Source: Nocardiopsis flavescens (GTDB lineage Bacteria; Actinomycetota; Actinomycetes; Streptosporangiales; Streptosporangiaceae). Taken from it: a stretch of 64,000 nt of DNA. The DNA is taken from the NCBI RefSeq assembly GCF_900141985.1, contig NZ_FQZK01000022.1, forward strand, positions 29,280 to 93,279. The letters run 5' to 3'. The notes under the pieces were generated by a model. The model saw nothing but the letters and a program-made list of their open reading frames with translations, was not told the DNA's origin and did no database searches. Position numbers and translations under genes: made by a program. Shown in pieces: positions 11,860-20,928 of the stretch (its first letter is position 1; each line of letters starts with the position of its first letter).

Positions 11860-14139
11860 GTGCCCGGGGCCGCGTATCGTGTCAGTGTCCACCCCCTCTC
11901 TCCCGAGTCCGTGTCCAGCGTTGAATCCAGTGGTGAAGGACCTGACGGTTTGCCGGCACATGACACCTTGAAGGTCGCTCGACGGGAGTTCCCGCCCGCG
12001 CCCGAGACCGCGGCGGCGGCCCGCGAGTTCGTCCACGACACCCTGCTGTCCTGGGGTGTGCCCGACCCGTTCGACGACGTGATCCTGTTGGTCAGCGAAC
12101 TGGTCACCAACGCGGTCATCCATGCCCGCTCGTCCCTGGAGGTGACGGTCCGGCGCCTGGAGGGCTCCGTCGAGGTGATGGTGACCGACGCCGCGCCCGA
12201 GCGCGCGGTGCCCCAGGCCGGCCCCCTCGCCGTGGACGCCTCCCCCTCCCGGAGCGAGGAGCGCAGCGGCGGGCTGGGGCTGGCGCTGGCCTCGGCGATC
12301 GCTTCCAGCTGGGGTGTGAGCTACGGGCGCGCCGACAAGGCGGTGTGGTTCCGCATCGACGACGCCGGCGACGGCGCGTCCTCCCTGGAGGCCCCGGCGG
12401 CGGTGCGCCGCACACCCGGCCGGCCCCCGCGGCCCGCGCCGTGGTCGGCGCTGGACGCCGCGCTGGGCTCGCGGCTGAGCCTGCCCCAGCTGCTGGAGCG
12501 GACCGTGGAGTACGCCACGACGGCGCTGGGCGGGGACGCCGCCTACATCGCGCTGGCCACCTCCGACGAGACCATGTGGGAGGTGCGCTCCGCGGTGGGG
12601 CTCACCTCCGGCGGCGCGCCGTGGCGGCCGCTGCGCATCCGCACCGAGGAGGCGTTCCCGTCGGCGGCGCCCGAGCCGGGCGCGGTGATCAACGACGACC
12701 TCATGATCGCGCGCGCCCACCGGGGCCGCCTGTCGCGGGCCGGGATGCGTTCGCTGGTGACCGCCCCGCTGATCGTCGACGGCCGGGTCACCGGCCTGCT
12801 CGGGGTGGCCTCGCGCCGGACCCGGCACTTCGCCGCGGCGGCGGCCAAGCGGCTCCAGGAGGGCGCCGACCTGATCGCGCTGCCCGTGGAGCGGTCCCGG
12901 CTGGCCGAGGTGGAGCTCAACCGGCGGGCCTCGCTCAGCTTCCTGGCCGAGGCCAGCGACCTGCTCGCGGGCACGCTGGACGAGCGGATGACGGGGGCGC
13001 TGGCGGCGCAGCTGATCACGTCCCGGCTGGGGCGCTGGTGCGCCATCCACGCCGTCAACGAGCTGGGTGTGCCGCGGCTGACCCACGTCATGCACGGCAA
13101 CGAGAACTACAACGACGTGCTGCGCGACCTGCTGTCCGGGGAGCCGCCGCGCGAGCAGCGCGACCCGCAGCCGCTGTGGGGGCCGGCCGACCTCACCGAG
13201 GAGGAGATCGACGACGGGCTGGTCCGCGAGCTGGTGCGCGGCCCCGCGATCAGCATCCCGCTGGTGGCGCACGGGCGCGAGCTGGGCCGGATGACCATCG
13301 GCAAGAACGAGTCGGACGACTTCACCCGCGAGGAGGTCGACGTCGCCGACGACCTGAGCCGCCGGGTGGCCTCCGCGATGGAGAACGCCCGGCTGCACGA
13401 GCGGCAGGCCTCGATGAGCGTGGCGCTCCAGCGCAGCCTGCTGCCCGCCCGGGAGAAGGAGCCGTCGATCCCCAGCGTGGACCACGCGGTGTTCTACCGT
13501 CCGGCGGACGAGAAGAACGTGGTCGGCGGCGACTTCTACGACGTGTTCGCGGCCAGCGGCCGGTGGTGCTTCGCCATCGGCGACGTGTGCGGGACCGGCC
13601 CGGAGGCGGCGGCGGTGACCGGCCTGGCCCGGCACACGCTGCGCGCGCTGGCCAAGGAGGGGTTCACCCCCTCGCACATCATGCAGCGGCTGAACATGGC
13701 GATCCTGGACGAGAACACCTCGACCCGGTTCCTGACGATGCTGTACGGGGAGATGACCCCGGCCACCGACGGCGGGGGCGGGATGCGGGTGCGCATGGTG
13801 TGCGCCGGGCACCCGCTGCCGCTGCGGCTCAACCCCAAGGGCGAGGTGGAGCAGTTCGGCACCTCGCAGCCGCTGCTGGGGGCGTTCGAGGACGTCGGGT
13901 TCACCACGGAGAACGTGGACATCCGCCCGGGCGAGGTGGTGCTGGCGGTCACCGACGGCGTGACGGAGCGGCGCAGCAACTCCGACATGCTCGGCGACAC
14001 GGGGCTGGAGCGGATCTTCTCCGGCTGCTCGGGGCTGTCGGCCCAGGCGGTCATCAGCCGTATCGACCGGGAGCTGGAGGAGTACGCGCCCGGCGGGCAC
14101 ACGGACGACACCGCCATGCTGGTCCTGCGCTTCCTGTGA
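11860..14139 (+). CDS. osaC: OsaC-like RsbW-GAF-PP2C (SpoIIE) regulator
   Basis: Up to 759 residues. An RsbW-like ATPase domain comes first (about 45-165: LLVSELVTNAVIHARS, then GGLGLALASAIA). One GAF domain follows at about 210-345 and a second sensory region at about 350-510. A SpoIIE-type PP2C phosphatase domain ends the protein (about 540-758: VVGGDFYDVF, FAIGDVCGTGPEAA, AVTDGVTERR, TDDTAMLVL). Kinase and phosphatase activities toward an STAS protein would thus reside in one polypeptide, as in S. coelicolor OsaC, which modulates SigB after osmotic stress. It is divergent from osaA, as in Streptomyces. The start is uncertain: GTG 11860 lacks a clear ribosome site, while TTG 11950 has GAAGGA nine bases upstream and keeps every domain. 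Confidence 0.85.
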   Translation: MPGAAYRVSVHPLSPESVSSVESSGEGPDGLPAHDTLKVARREFPPAPETAAAAREFVHDTLLSWGVPDPFDDVILLVSELVTNAVIHARSSLEVTVRRLEGSVEVMVTDAAPERAVPQAGPLAVDASPSRSEERSGGLGLALASAIASSWGVSYGRADKAVWFRIDDAGDGASSLEAPAAVRRTPGRPPRPAPWSALDAALGSRLSLPQLLERTVEYATTALGGDAAYIALATSDETMWEVRSAVGLTSGGAPWRPLRIRTEEAFPSAAPEPGAVINDDLMIARAHRGRLSRAGMRSLVTAPLIVDGRVTGLLGVASRRTRHFAAAAAKRLQEGADLIALPVERSRLAEVELNRRASLSFLAEASDLLAGTLDERMTGALAAQLITSRLGRWCAIHAVNELGVPRLTHVMHGNENYNDVLRDLLSGEPPREQRDPQPLWGPADLTEEEIDDGLVRELVRGPAISIPLVAHGRELGRMTIGKNESDDFTREEVDVADDLSRRVASAMENARLHERQASMSVALQRSLLPAREKEPSIPSVDHAVFYRPADEKNVVGGDFYDVFAASGRWCFAIGDVCGTGPEAAAVTGLARHTLRALAKEGFTPSHIMQRLNMAILDENTSTRFLTMLYGEMTPATDGGGGMRVRMVCAGHPLPLRLNPKGEVEQFGTSQPLLGAFEDVGFTTENVDIRPGEVVLAVTDGVTERRSNSDMLGDTGLERIFSGCSGLSAQAVISRIDRELEEYAPGGHTDDTAMLVLRFL

Positions 14140-14190
14140 CCCCCGGGGCCCGCGCGCCCGGTCAGGGCGCGGGGCGCCGCGGGCGGGGGC

Positions 14191-14796
14191 TCAGAGCCAG
14201 CCCATGTCCTGGGCGGTGCGGATGGCGGCCATGCGGTTGTCGGCGCCGACCTTGCCGATGGCGTTGGACAGGTAGTTGCGGACGGTGCCCTCGCTGAGGT
14301 GCAGGGCGGCCGCGATGCGGGCGACGGTGGCGCCGTCGGCGGCGGCGCGCAGCACCTCGGCCTCGCGGTCGGTGAGCGGGCTCTCGCCGCCGACCATCGC
14401 GGCGGCGGCCAGGTCGGTGTCGATGTAGCGGCCGCCCCCGTGGACCCGGCGGATCGCCCCGGCGAGCTGGTCGACGGGCGCGTCCTTGGCGAGGAACCCG
14501 CGGGCGCCCGCGGACAGGGCGCGGCGCAGGTAGCCGGGGCGGCCGAAGCTGGTGAGGATGACGACGCCGCAGCCGGGGGCGGTCTCCCCGAGCCGGGCGG
14601 CGACCTCCAGCCCGGTGGCCCCGGGCATCTCGATGTCCAGGACGGCGATGTCGGCGGCGTGCTCGCCGACCGCGTCGGCGACCAGGTCGCCGCGCCCGAC
14701 CTCGGCGACGACCTCCAGATCGTCCTCCAGGCTCAGAAGCGCGGCGATGGCCCCTCTGACCAGGTGCTCGTCATCGGCCAGCACGATCTTGATCAA
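14191..14796 (-). CDS. NarL/LuxR-family response regulator
   Basis: A 201-residue response regulator (start TTG 14796, AAGGG just upstream; the frame is open to 14877). Residues 1-115 are a receiver with Asp54 in VLDIEMPG and Lys in FLAKDAP. Residues about 135-200 are a LuxR-type helix-turn-helix (LTDREAEVLRAAADGATVA, LSEGTVRNYLSNAIGKVG). It resembles DesR-type regulators. No histidine kinase gene lies next to it, so its partner is elsewhere or is one of the local kinases. It converges on osaC with 51 bases between stops. Confidence 0.88.
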   Translation of the reverse strand: MIKIVLADDEHLVRGAIAALLSLEDDLEVVAEVGRGDLVADAVGEHAADIAVLDIEMPGATGLEVAARLGETAPGCGVVILTSFGRPGYLRRALSAGARGFLAKDAPVDQLAGAIRRVHGGGRYIDTDLAAAAMVGGESPLTDREAEVLRAAADGATVARIAAALHLSEGTVRNYLSNAIGKVGADNRMAAIRTAQDMGWL

Positions 14797-15024
14797 GGTC
14801 GGCCCTTCGCTCTGTGTCGGTCCGGTCGCGGCGCGATAGTGTTCCGGACAACTAGGTGCATAGGTCGCAAGAGACACAGACCAGGACGGACGGTGGCCCC
14901 TGCGGTCGCCCTCCGGGGGAGAACGGACTCGAAACCCCGGTATATCGGGCTCTCACCCTGTTCTAACCCATGCGCCGCATGATGGAGCACACCAGATCGG
15001 AACATCGTCCCGCCGGAGGATGAG

Positions 15025-16707
15025 TTGAACCCCAACGAACCCACACCAGGTACCGAACCCGACGCCTCGACCGGGGAGAACACGCCCGGGGCCGACGCCG
15101 CCGGGTCGGTGGGGGGAGCCTCCGCCGCCCACGGGGCCACCGGTCCGCAGGGGTCGGAGCCCTCCGAAGGCCGGGGTGCGGGGGCACCCGGACCCTCGGA
15201 GGGCACCGGCCCCAGGTTCGCCCCGCACGACCACCCGCACGAGGGGGCCCGGGACCAGCCGCCGCGCTGGGCCACCGGCCCCAACGAGGCCGACCGGGTC
15301 GCGTTCTCCTTCCCCCCCGGGGGCGGGGAGGGGACGCACCAGGGCGGCCCCGGCCAGGTGCCGCACGCCGCGCCCCAGGGCGGGTTCGGCCCGGCCGCGC
15401 CGGGCGGCCCGGCGCCGCAGGCCCACTACGGGCAGGTGCCGGGGGGCCACGGGCCCTTCCCGCCGGGCCCGCACGGTCCCGGGGGGCAGGGGCCGCAGGG
15501 CCCCGGCGGTCCCCAGGGGCCCCAAGGGCCCTTCGGGGGCGCGCACTTCGGGGGCGGTCAGCCGCCCTACGGCCCGCACGGCGCCGCGGCCGGGCCCGCG
15601 GGCCCGAGGCCCGAGCGCAGGCGGGGCGGCCGGGTGGTGGGGATCGCCGCGGCCACGGCCCTGGTCACCAGCCTCATCGTCGGCCCGGCCGCCGCGCTGG
15701 GCACCGCCTACTTCTTCCCCGACGGCCTGGGCGGCCCGGTCAGCTCCCTCAACGGCGAGCAGGGCGGGACCGCCACCGAGGGCGAGGTGGGCGAGGTGGC
15801 CGAGAAGGTGCTGCCGAGCGTGGTGTCGATCCAGACCGCCAACGGCGGCGGCAGCGGGGTGGTGATCTCCTCCGACGGGCAGATCCTCACCAACGCCCAC
15901 GTGGTGGACGCCGCCCAGGGCGGGCCGCTGGAGGTGCTGTTCAACGACGGGACCTCCGCGCCGGCCGAGGTGCTGGGCTCGGACCCGGTGTCCGACATCG
16001 CCATCGTCCAGGCGCAGGGCGCGAGCGGGCTCGAACCCGCCGTCCTGGGCGACTCCGACCAGGTCGGGGTGGGCGCGGACGTGGTCGCGATCGGCTCCCC
16101 GCTGGGGCTGTCCGGCACGGTGACCACGGGTGTGGTCAGCGCGCTGAACCGGCCGGTCAACACCGGCGCCACCGAGAGCGGCACGGGGCAGACCTCGACG
16201 GTGATCAACGCCATCCAGACCGACGCGGCGATCAACCCCGGCAACTCGGGCGGCCCGCTCGTGAACATGGCGGGCGAGGTCATCGGCATCAACACCGCCA
16301 TCGCCGGCATCTCCCAGGAGAGCGGCTCGGTGGGCTTGGGCTTCGCCATCCCGATCAACCAGGCCAAGCCGATCGCCGAGCAGCTGGTCTCCGAGGGCAG
16401 CGCGAGCTACCCGGCCATCGAGGCGACCATCACCAACAGCCCCGACGGCGGCGCCGCCATCGTCGAGGTGACGGAGGGGGGCGCGGCCGACGAGGCCGGG
16501 CTGCGCGCGGAGGACGTGGTCGTGTCCGTCGAGGGGGTCCAGGTCACCACGCCGGACCAGCTCATCGCGCAGATCCGCTCGCACCGTCCGGGCGAGGAGA
16601 TCACGCTGGGCGTGCGCTCCGGCGGCTCCGGCCAGGTCAAGGACATCACCGTGACGCTCGGCGAGCAGAGCGCGGCCTCGGTGGAGCAGGAGGCCGAGGA
16701 GGACTGA
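15025..16707 (+). CDS. Membrane-anchored HtrA/DegP-type serine protease with PDZ domain
   Basis: A 560-residue envelope protease. Residues 1-200 are a Pro/Gly-rich, presumably cytoplasmic, low-complexity arm. One membrane helix follows at about 210-235, then a trypsin-like domain with catalytic His292 (TNAHVVDA), Asp324 (VSDIAIV) and Ser408 (NPGNSGGPL). A C-terminal PDZ domain (about 460-545, IVEVTEGGAADEAGLRAEDV) completes it. The active site should lie outside the membrane and degrade misfolded envelope proteins. The start is TTG 15025, preceded by GGAGGA; an ATG at 15020 in another frame stops after two codons. The gene is followed by a hairpin. Confidence 0.9.
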   Translation: MNPNEPTPGTEPDASTGENTPGADAAGSVGGASAAHGATGPQGSEPSEGRGAGAPGPSEGTGPRFAPHDHPHEGARDQPPRWATGPNEADRVAFSFPPGGGEGTHQGGPGQVPHAAPQGGFGPAAPGGPAPQAHYGQVPGGHGPFPPGPHGPGGQGPQGPGGPQGPQGPFGGAHFGGGQPPYGPHGAAAGPAGPRPERRRGGRVVGIAAATALVTSLIVGPAAALGTAYFFPDGLGGPVSSLNGEQGGTATEGEVGEVAEKVLPSVVSIQTANGGGSGVVISSDGQILTNAHVVDAAQGGPLEVLFNDGTSAPAEVLGSDPVSDIAIVQAQGASGLEPAVLGDSDQVGVGADVVAIGSPLGLSGTVTTGVVSALNRPVNTGATESGTGQTSTVINAIQTDAAINPGNSGGPLVNMAGEVIGINTAIAGISQESGSVGLGFAIPINQAKPIAEQLVSEGSASYPAIEATITNSPDGGAAIVEVTEGGAADEAGLRAEDVVVSVEGVQVTTPDQLIAQIRSHRPGEEITLGVRSGGSGQVKDITVTLGEQSAASVEQEAEED

Positions 16708-16744
16708 CCCCGGGCGGGGGAACGCCGGGGGAACACGGGAGAAC

Positions 16745-16779
16745 GCCGGGGGCGGGGCCGCACAGGCCCCGCCCCCGGC
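16745..16779 (+). terminator. 15-bp hairpin after the HtrA gene
   Basis: Arms 16745-16759 and 16765-16779 are perfectly complementary with a five-base loop, starting 38 bases after the protease stop. No T-tract follows, as usual in this genome. Confidence 0.75.
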
Positions 16780-16782
16780 TTC

Positions 16783-17100
16783 GTGCGTGGAGAGGACCGC
16801 ACCACTCCCGTACGGCACGCGTGCCGCCCCGGCCACGGGCATGCGGACCCCGCCCCGGCTTCGTGCGCGGGGAGGGCGGCACCACCCCCGTGCGGGGAGG
16901 ACCGCACCACCCCCGGAGGCATGCGCGCCACCCCGGCCGCGGGCGTGGGGGGACCACCCCGGGCGGGTGCGCGGGGGGCGGCACCACCCCCGTGCGGGGA
17001 GGACCGCACCACCCCCGGAGGCATGCGCGCCACCCCGGCCGCGGGCGTGGGGGGACCACCCCGGGCGGGGTGCGCACCCCCTCGTACGGCCGGGGACCGG
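16783..17100. repeat. 102-bp tandem repeat array, two near-identical copies plus decayed copies
   Basis: Bases 16874-16967 and 16976-17069 are identical over 94 positions, giving a repeat period of 102 bases. The unit contains several short elements in both directions (ACCACCCC, GGGGAGGACCGCACCAC, GGCATGCG, CCCCGGCCGCGGGCG). Diverged versions of the same elements occur just upstream in 16783-16873, including a second copy of the GCCCCGGCTTCGTGCG phrase. Open frames cross it on both strands only because stops are rare at this GC content; the predicted peptides are pure low complexity. It lies between the HtrA terminator and the promoter region of the next gene. Confidence 0.8.
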
Positions 17101-17367
17101 AAAATACACTGGTCCGCGAGCCGCCGACCGGGACGGCGACACGCCGCGGACGCCCCCCGGGGGCGGCGGTGACCGGCGGCGAAGTCACCGGTCGGCAACG
17201 GCGCGGTGATTGAGCGTGTTCAGATGATCACTCACGGTATCGTTCGCTGGGTCGTGTGCTCCCCGGCCGCCACCCCGTCATCCGGCGGTCGGCGATGGTC
17301 AACGCGGGTGCCCCACACTCGTGCGTACACGGCGACCAGACGTGCACCGGTTCAGGAGACATCCGAT

Positions 17368-18648
17368 ATGACCACCTCCTTCCTTCCCCAGTCCCCGCCG
17401 GCGGCCGAGGTCCGGACGGCCGCCGGTGGACACCGCACGACCGTGCTCATCGGCACGGACACCTACCCGCCCGACGTGAACGGCGCCGCCTACTTCACCG
17501 CCCGGCTGGCCCGGGGGCTGGTCCGGCGCGGCGTGCGCGTGCACGTGGTGTGCGCCTCCCCCGACGGCCGCCCGCACACGGCGGAGCGCGACGGGGTGGT
17601 CGAGCACCGGCTGCGCTCGGTGCCGTCGCTGGTCCACGACAGCGTGCGGCTGGCCCTGCCGGTGGGGGTGCGGGGCCACCTGGACCGGATCATGGAGCGG
17701 CTGCGCCCCGACACCGTCCACATCCAGAACCACTTCCTCGTCGGGCGGATGCTGGCCGCCGCCGCCCGGGCCCGCGGCGTCCCGGTGGTGGCCACCAACC
17801 ACTTCATGCCGGAGAACCTCTTCGACTACGTGCACGTCCCCGGCCCGCTGCGCCCGCACGCCGCCCGGCTGGCCTGGCGGGACCTGGGCGCGGTGCTGTC
17901 CCGGGTGGACCACGTGACCACGCCGACCCCCGCGGCGGCCCGGCTGCTGTGGGAGCAGGGGTTCGCCCGGCCGGTGGAACCGGTCTCGTGCGGGATCGAC
18001 CTGGCGCGGTTCCGGCCCGTGGAGGGCGGGGACGCGCAGCGCGGACGCATCCGCGCCCGGCTGGGGATCCCCGACCGGACGACGGTGGTGTTCGTGGGGC
18101 GGCTGGACGAGGAGAAGCGGGCGGACGAGCTGATCCGGGCGGTGGCGCGCACCGGTGCGGACGTCCAGCTGGTGCTGGCCGGGCACGGCGCGTACCGCGG
18201 GAGGCTGGAGGAGCTGGCCGCCGCCGAGGGGGTCGCCGACCGGGTGGTGTTCCTCGGGTTCGTCTCCCACGAGGACCTGCCGGACGTGTACCGGTCCGCC
18301 GACCTGTTCGCCATCGCGGGCATCGCCGAACTCCAGAGCATCGCCACCCTGGAGGCCATGGCGTCCGGGCTCCCGGTGGTGGCGGCCGACGCCATGGCCC
18401 TCCCCCACCTGGTGGAGGAGGGCGGCAACGGGTTCCTCTACCGGCCGGGCTCCGCGCGGGAGCTGGCCGCGCGGGTGGACGAGGTGGTCGCCGACGGGGC
18501 CCGGCGGCGGGCGATGGGCGCGCGCAGCCGGGAGATGGCGCGCGCCCACCGGCTGGAGGACTCCCTGGCCCGGTTCGAGCGGATCTACCGGGAGGTCGCG
18601 GCCGAGGGCGCGGCGGTACCGGCGGGCGGGTTCACGGCCGGCCGTTAG
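17368..18648 (+). CDS. GT4-family glycosyltransferase
   Basis: A 426-residue GT-B glycosyltransferase of family 4. The N-terminal domain contains GTDTYPPDVNGAA and the acceptor-side phrase HIQNHFLVGR...TNHFMPENL, typical of enzymes that add mannose or glucose to lipid acceptors such as diacylglycerol or phosphatidylinositol. The C-terminal donor domain has FVGRLDEEKR and the EX7E-type motif AELQSIATLEAMASG. The start is ATG 17368 with AGGAG at 17354-17358; the frame is open further upstream without a ribosome site. Its last 17 bases overlap the 3' end of the convergent kinase gene. Exact sugar and acceptor are unknown. Confidence 0.88.
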   Translation: MTTSFLPQSPPAAEVRTAAGGHRTTVLIGTDTYPPDVNGAAYFTARLARGLVRRGVRVHVVCASPDGRPHTAERDGVVEHRLRSVPSLVHDSVRLALPVGVRGHLDRIMERLRPDTVHIQNHFLVGRMLAAAARARGVPVVATNHFMPENLFDYVHVPGPLRPHAARLAWRDLGAVLSRVDHVTTPTPAAARLLWEQGFARPVEPVSCGIDLARFRPVEGGDAQRGRIRARLGIPDRTTVVFVGRLDEEKRADELIRAVARTGADVQLVLAGHGAYRGRLEELAAAEGVADRVVFLGFVSHEDLPDVYRSADLFAIAGIAELQSIATLEAMASGLPVVAADAMALPHLVEEGGNGFLYRPGSARELAARVDEVVADGARRRAMGARSREMARAHRLEDSLARFERIYREVAAEGAAVPAGGFTAGR

Positions 18649-20152
18649 GCGGTGCGCCCGGCGCTCCGGGAGGGCCCGGCGGCCCGTCGGGTCCGGGCGG
18701 TGCCGCCTCCTCCGGGACGGGCCCCTCCGTGACGGGGAGCGTGAACCCGATGGCGGCGCCGCCGCCCTCCCGGTTGCGGGCGAACACCTCGCCGCCGTGC
18801 GTGCGGGCGATCTCCCGCACCATGGACAGGCCCAGACCCGATCCCGGCAGCCCGCGCGCCGAGGTGGCGCGGTAGAAGCGCTCGAAGACCCGGTCCGTCT
18901 CGTCCGGGTCGATGCCCGGTCCGCGGTCCAGGACCTCCACGGTCCCCGCCCGGACGCGGATCTCGATGGGCGCCGTGCCGTCGGGGTCGAACTTCGCCGA
19001 GTTCTCGACCGGGTTGGCCATCGCCCGCTCCAGGGCGCCCGGACGGCCGTGCACGGTGCTGTCGTCGGCGTCCACGAGGATCTCCCGGCCGGTGCGCCGC
19101 CCGGTGCGCTCGGCCACCTTCGCGGCGACGTCGGCCAGGCGCACCGCGCGCGGCGACTCGTCCTCGTGGTCCCCGGTGGCCAGCCCCACCAGCTCGTTGA
19201 CCAGGGTCGTCAGCTCGCGGGTCTCGCCGCGCAGGTCGTCGATGAGGCTGGAGCGCGCCTGCGGGGTGAGCCGGTCGGCCCGGCCCAGCACCTGGATGTT
19301 GGTGTACAGGCTGGTCAGCGGGGTGCGCAGTTCGTGGGCGGCGTCCTGGACCAGGCGCCGCTGCTCCTCCTGGGAGCGGGCCAGGCGGGCCAGCATCGCG
19401 TTGAAGGCGTCGCCGAGGCGGTCCACCTCGTCGTGCCCGCCCTCGCCCGCCGGGGTGTCGCGGCGCCCGGACAGCGGGTCGAGGCGGCCGGTGGAGCTGA
19501 CGTACTCGGCGGCGTCGGTGAGGCGGGCCAGGCGCCCGGTGGTGCGGTGCCCGACGAGCCAGCCCACGCAGGCCGCGCACAGGGCGACCAGCAGGCCCAC
19601 CCACAGGATCTGGGTGGCCAGGCGGGCGAGCATCCGCTCGGTGGGCGACATCTGCTGGATGACCTGGAGGGCGCCCGCCCCCTCGCCCAGGGACACCGTG
19701 GCCACCCGGTAGGCCTGGCCGTTCACGGCCTGCTCGCGGGTGGAGACGGCGCCCGGCTCGGTGGAGAGCACCATCTCCATGTCCTCGTCGGTGGGCGCGA
19801 AGAGCACCACCTCGGCGGTGCCCGACACCTCGACCGTGCGGGCGCCGTCCGGGGCCAGCAGGTGGATCTGGAGGTCCTTGCTCGCCAGGATCGGGCTCCG
19901 CGTCGCGCCGAGCGCGCCGCCCTGGTTCTCGCGCAGGGAGACGATCTGGTCGGACAGGGCGGTGACGACCCGGTCGAACTCGTCGCGCACGTCGGCGCGG
20001 ATCAGCGCGGCCGCCGTGGTGTAGGCCAGGGTGCCGACCAGGGCGATGGTGACCGCCACGACCAGTGCGAACAGCACGGCGAACCGGGTCCCCAGCCGCC
20101 AGCCGCTCGGGTGCAGGAGCACGTTCGGGACGGCCGTGCGGCTCTCGGGCAC
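18632..20152 (-). CDS. Sensor histidine kinase (MprB-like)
   Basis: A 506-residue membrane histidine kinase. A first helix at about 20-42 and a second at about 168-190 flank an extracytoplasmic domain. A HAMP domain follows, then HisKA with VQDAAHELRTPLTS, then HATPase with N-box NPVENSAKF, DRGPGIDP and GSGLGLSMVRE. The last 30 residues are Pro/Gly-rich. The start is GTG 20152, five bases after the stop of the response regulator gene, with GAGGG upstream. With that gene it forms a two-component operon like mycobacterial MprAB, which responds to envelope stress; the nearby HtrA protease fits, since MprAB-type systems often control such proteases. Confidence 0.88.
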   Translation of the reverse strand: MPESRTAVPNVLLHPSGWRLGTRFAVLFALVVAVTIALVGTLAYTTAAALIRADVRDEFDRVVTALSDQIVSLRENQGGALGATRSPILASKDLQIHLLAPDGARTVEVSGTAEVVLFAPTDEDMEMVLSTEPGAVSTREQAVNGQAYRVATVSLGEGAGALQVIQQMSPTERMLARLATQILWVGLLVALCAACVGWLVGHRTTGRLARLTDAAEYVSSTGRLDPLSGRRDTPAGEGGHDEVDRLGDAFNAMLARLARSQEEQRRLVQDAAHELRTPLTSLYTNIQVLGRADRLTPQARSSLIDDLRGETRELTTLVNELVGLATGDHEDESPRAVRLADVAAKVAERTGRRTGREILVDADDSTVHGRPGALERAMANPVENSAKFDPDGTAPIEIRVRAGTVEVLDRGPGIDPDETDRVFERFYRATSARGLPGSGLGLSMVREIARTHGGEVFARNREGGGAAIGFTLPVTEGPVPEEAAPPGPDGPPGPPGAPGAPPNGRP

Positions 20153-20157
20153 GGCCC

Positions 20158-20865
20158 TCACCCCTGCGGGCGCAGCGTGTACCCGACACCGCGCACGGTC
20201 TGGATGAGCGGCGGGCCGCCGTCCTCCAGCTTGCGACGCAGGTAGCTGATGTAGACCGCGAGGTTCTTGGACTCGGGGCCGAAGTCGTAGCCCCAGATGC
20301 GGTCGTAGATGGTGGCGTGGTCCAACACGATGCCCGCGTTGCGGACGAGGAGTTCGAGGAGGTCGAACTCGGTCTTGGACAGCTCGACCTCGCGGTCGCC
20401 CCGCCACACCCGCCGGGCGCGCGGGTCCAGGCCCAGCTCGCCGACGCGCAGCGTCCCCTCCTCCGGGTCGCCCGGGACGGGGGCGGCGCGGCGCAGCAGC
20501 GCGCGCAGCCGGGCCAGCAGCTCGTCCAGCTCGAAGGGCTTGGCGAGGTAGTCGTCGGCCCCCGCGTCCAGGCCCGCCACCCGGTCGGGCGTCTCCACCC
20601 GCGCGGTGAGCATGAGGATCGGGGTGCGGTCGTGCTCGGCCCGCAGCACCCGCGCCACGCCCAGCCCGTCCACGCCCGGCATCATCACGTCCAGGACCAG
20701 GAGGTCGACGGGGTCGGAGTGGACGGCGGCGAGCGCCTGCACCCCGTCGGCGACGGTCCGGACCGCGTAGCCCTCCAGTTGGAGGGCCCGCTCCAGCGAC
20801 TCCCTGATGGCGCGGTCGTCGTCGGCGACGAGCACGGTGGCGGTGGTGGCGTCCATGGCCCTCAT
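20158..20865 (-). CDS. OmpR-family response regulator (MprA-like)
   Basis: A 235-residue response regulator. The receiver domain (residues 10-125) has acidic pocket VADDDRA, phospho-acceptor Asp59 in LLVLDVMMPG and Lys in YLAKPFELDEL. The winged-helix output domain (about 140-232) has LSKTEFDLLELL, NLAVYISYLRRKL and the terminal VRGVGYTLR. It should bind direct repeats in promoters once phosphorylated by the kinase encoded immediately downstream. The start could be the first ATG (20865) or the ATG at codon 4 (20856). Confidence 0.92.
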   Translation of the reverse strand: MRAMDATTATVLVADDDRAIRESLERALQLEGYAVRTVADGVQALAAVHSDPVDLLVLDVMMPGVDGLGVARVLRAEHDRTPILMLTARVETPDRVAGLDAGADDYLAKPFELDELLARLRALLRRAAPVPGDPEEGTLRVGELGLDPRARRVWRGDREVELSKTEFDLLELLVRNAGIVLDHATIYDRIWGYDFGPESKNLAVYISYLRRKLEDGGPPLIQTVRGVGYTLRPQG

Positions 20866-20928
20866 GCTGCCGCATCCGGGTGAGAGGCCGGTAAGAAGCG
20901 GTTGGGTGGCGTGTCAGAGCCGGGCGGG

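Larger units (their letters stand above)
16708..17367. other. 660-base non-coding region
   Basis: Apart from the hairpin at 16745-16779 and the tandem repeats at 16783-17100, the region from about 17100 to 17367 is less GC-rich and must contain the promoter of the downstream glycosyltransferase. I see no clear -35/-10 pair, no tRNA and no convincing open frame. Confidence 0.5.

Noticed and set aside
16646..17209. Several overlapping open frames across the 102-bp repeats
   Set aside because: All six frames are nearly stop-free; peptides are pure repeat with no start signal, and the region follows a terminator.
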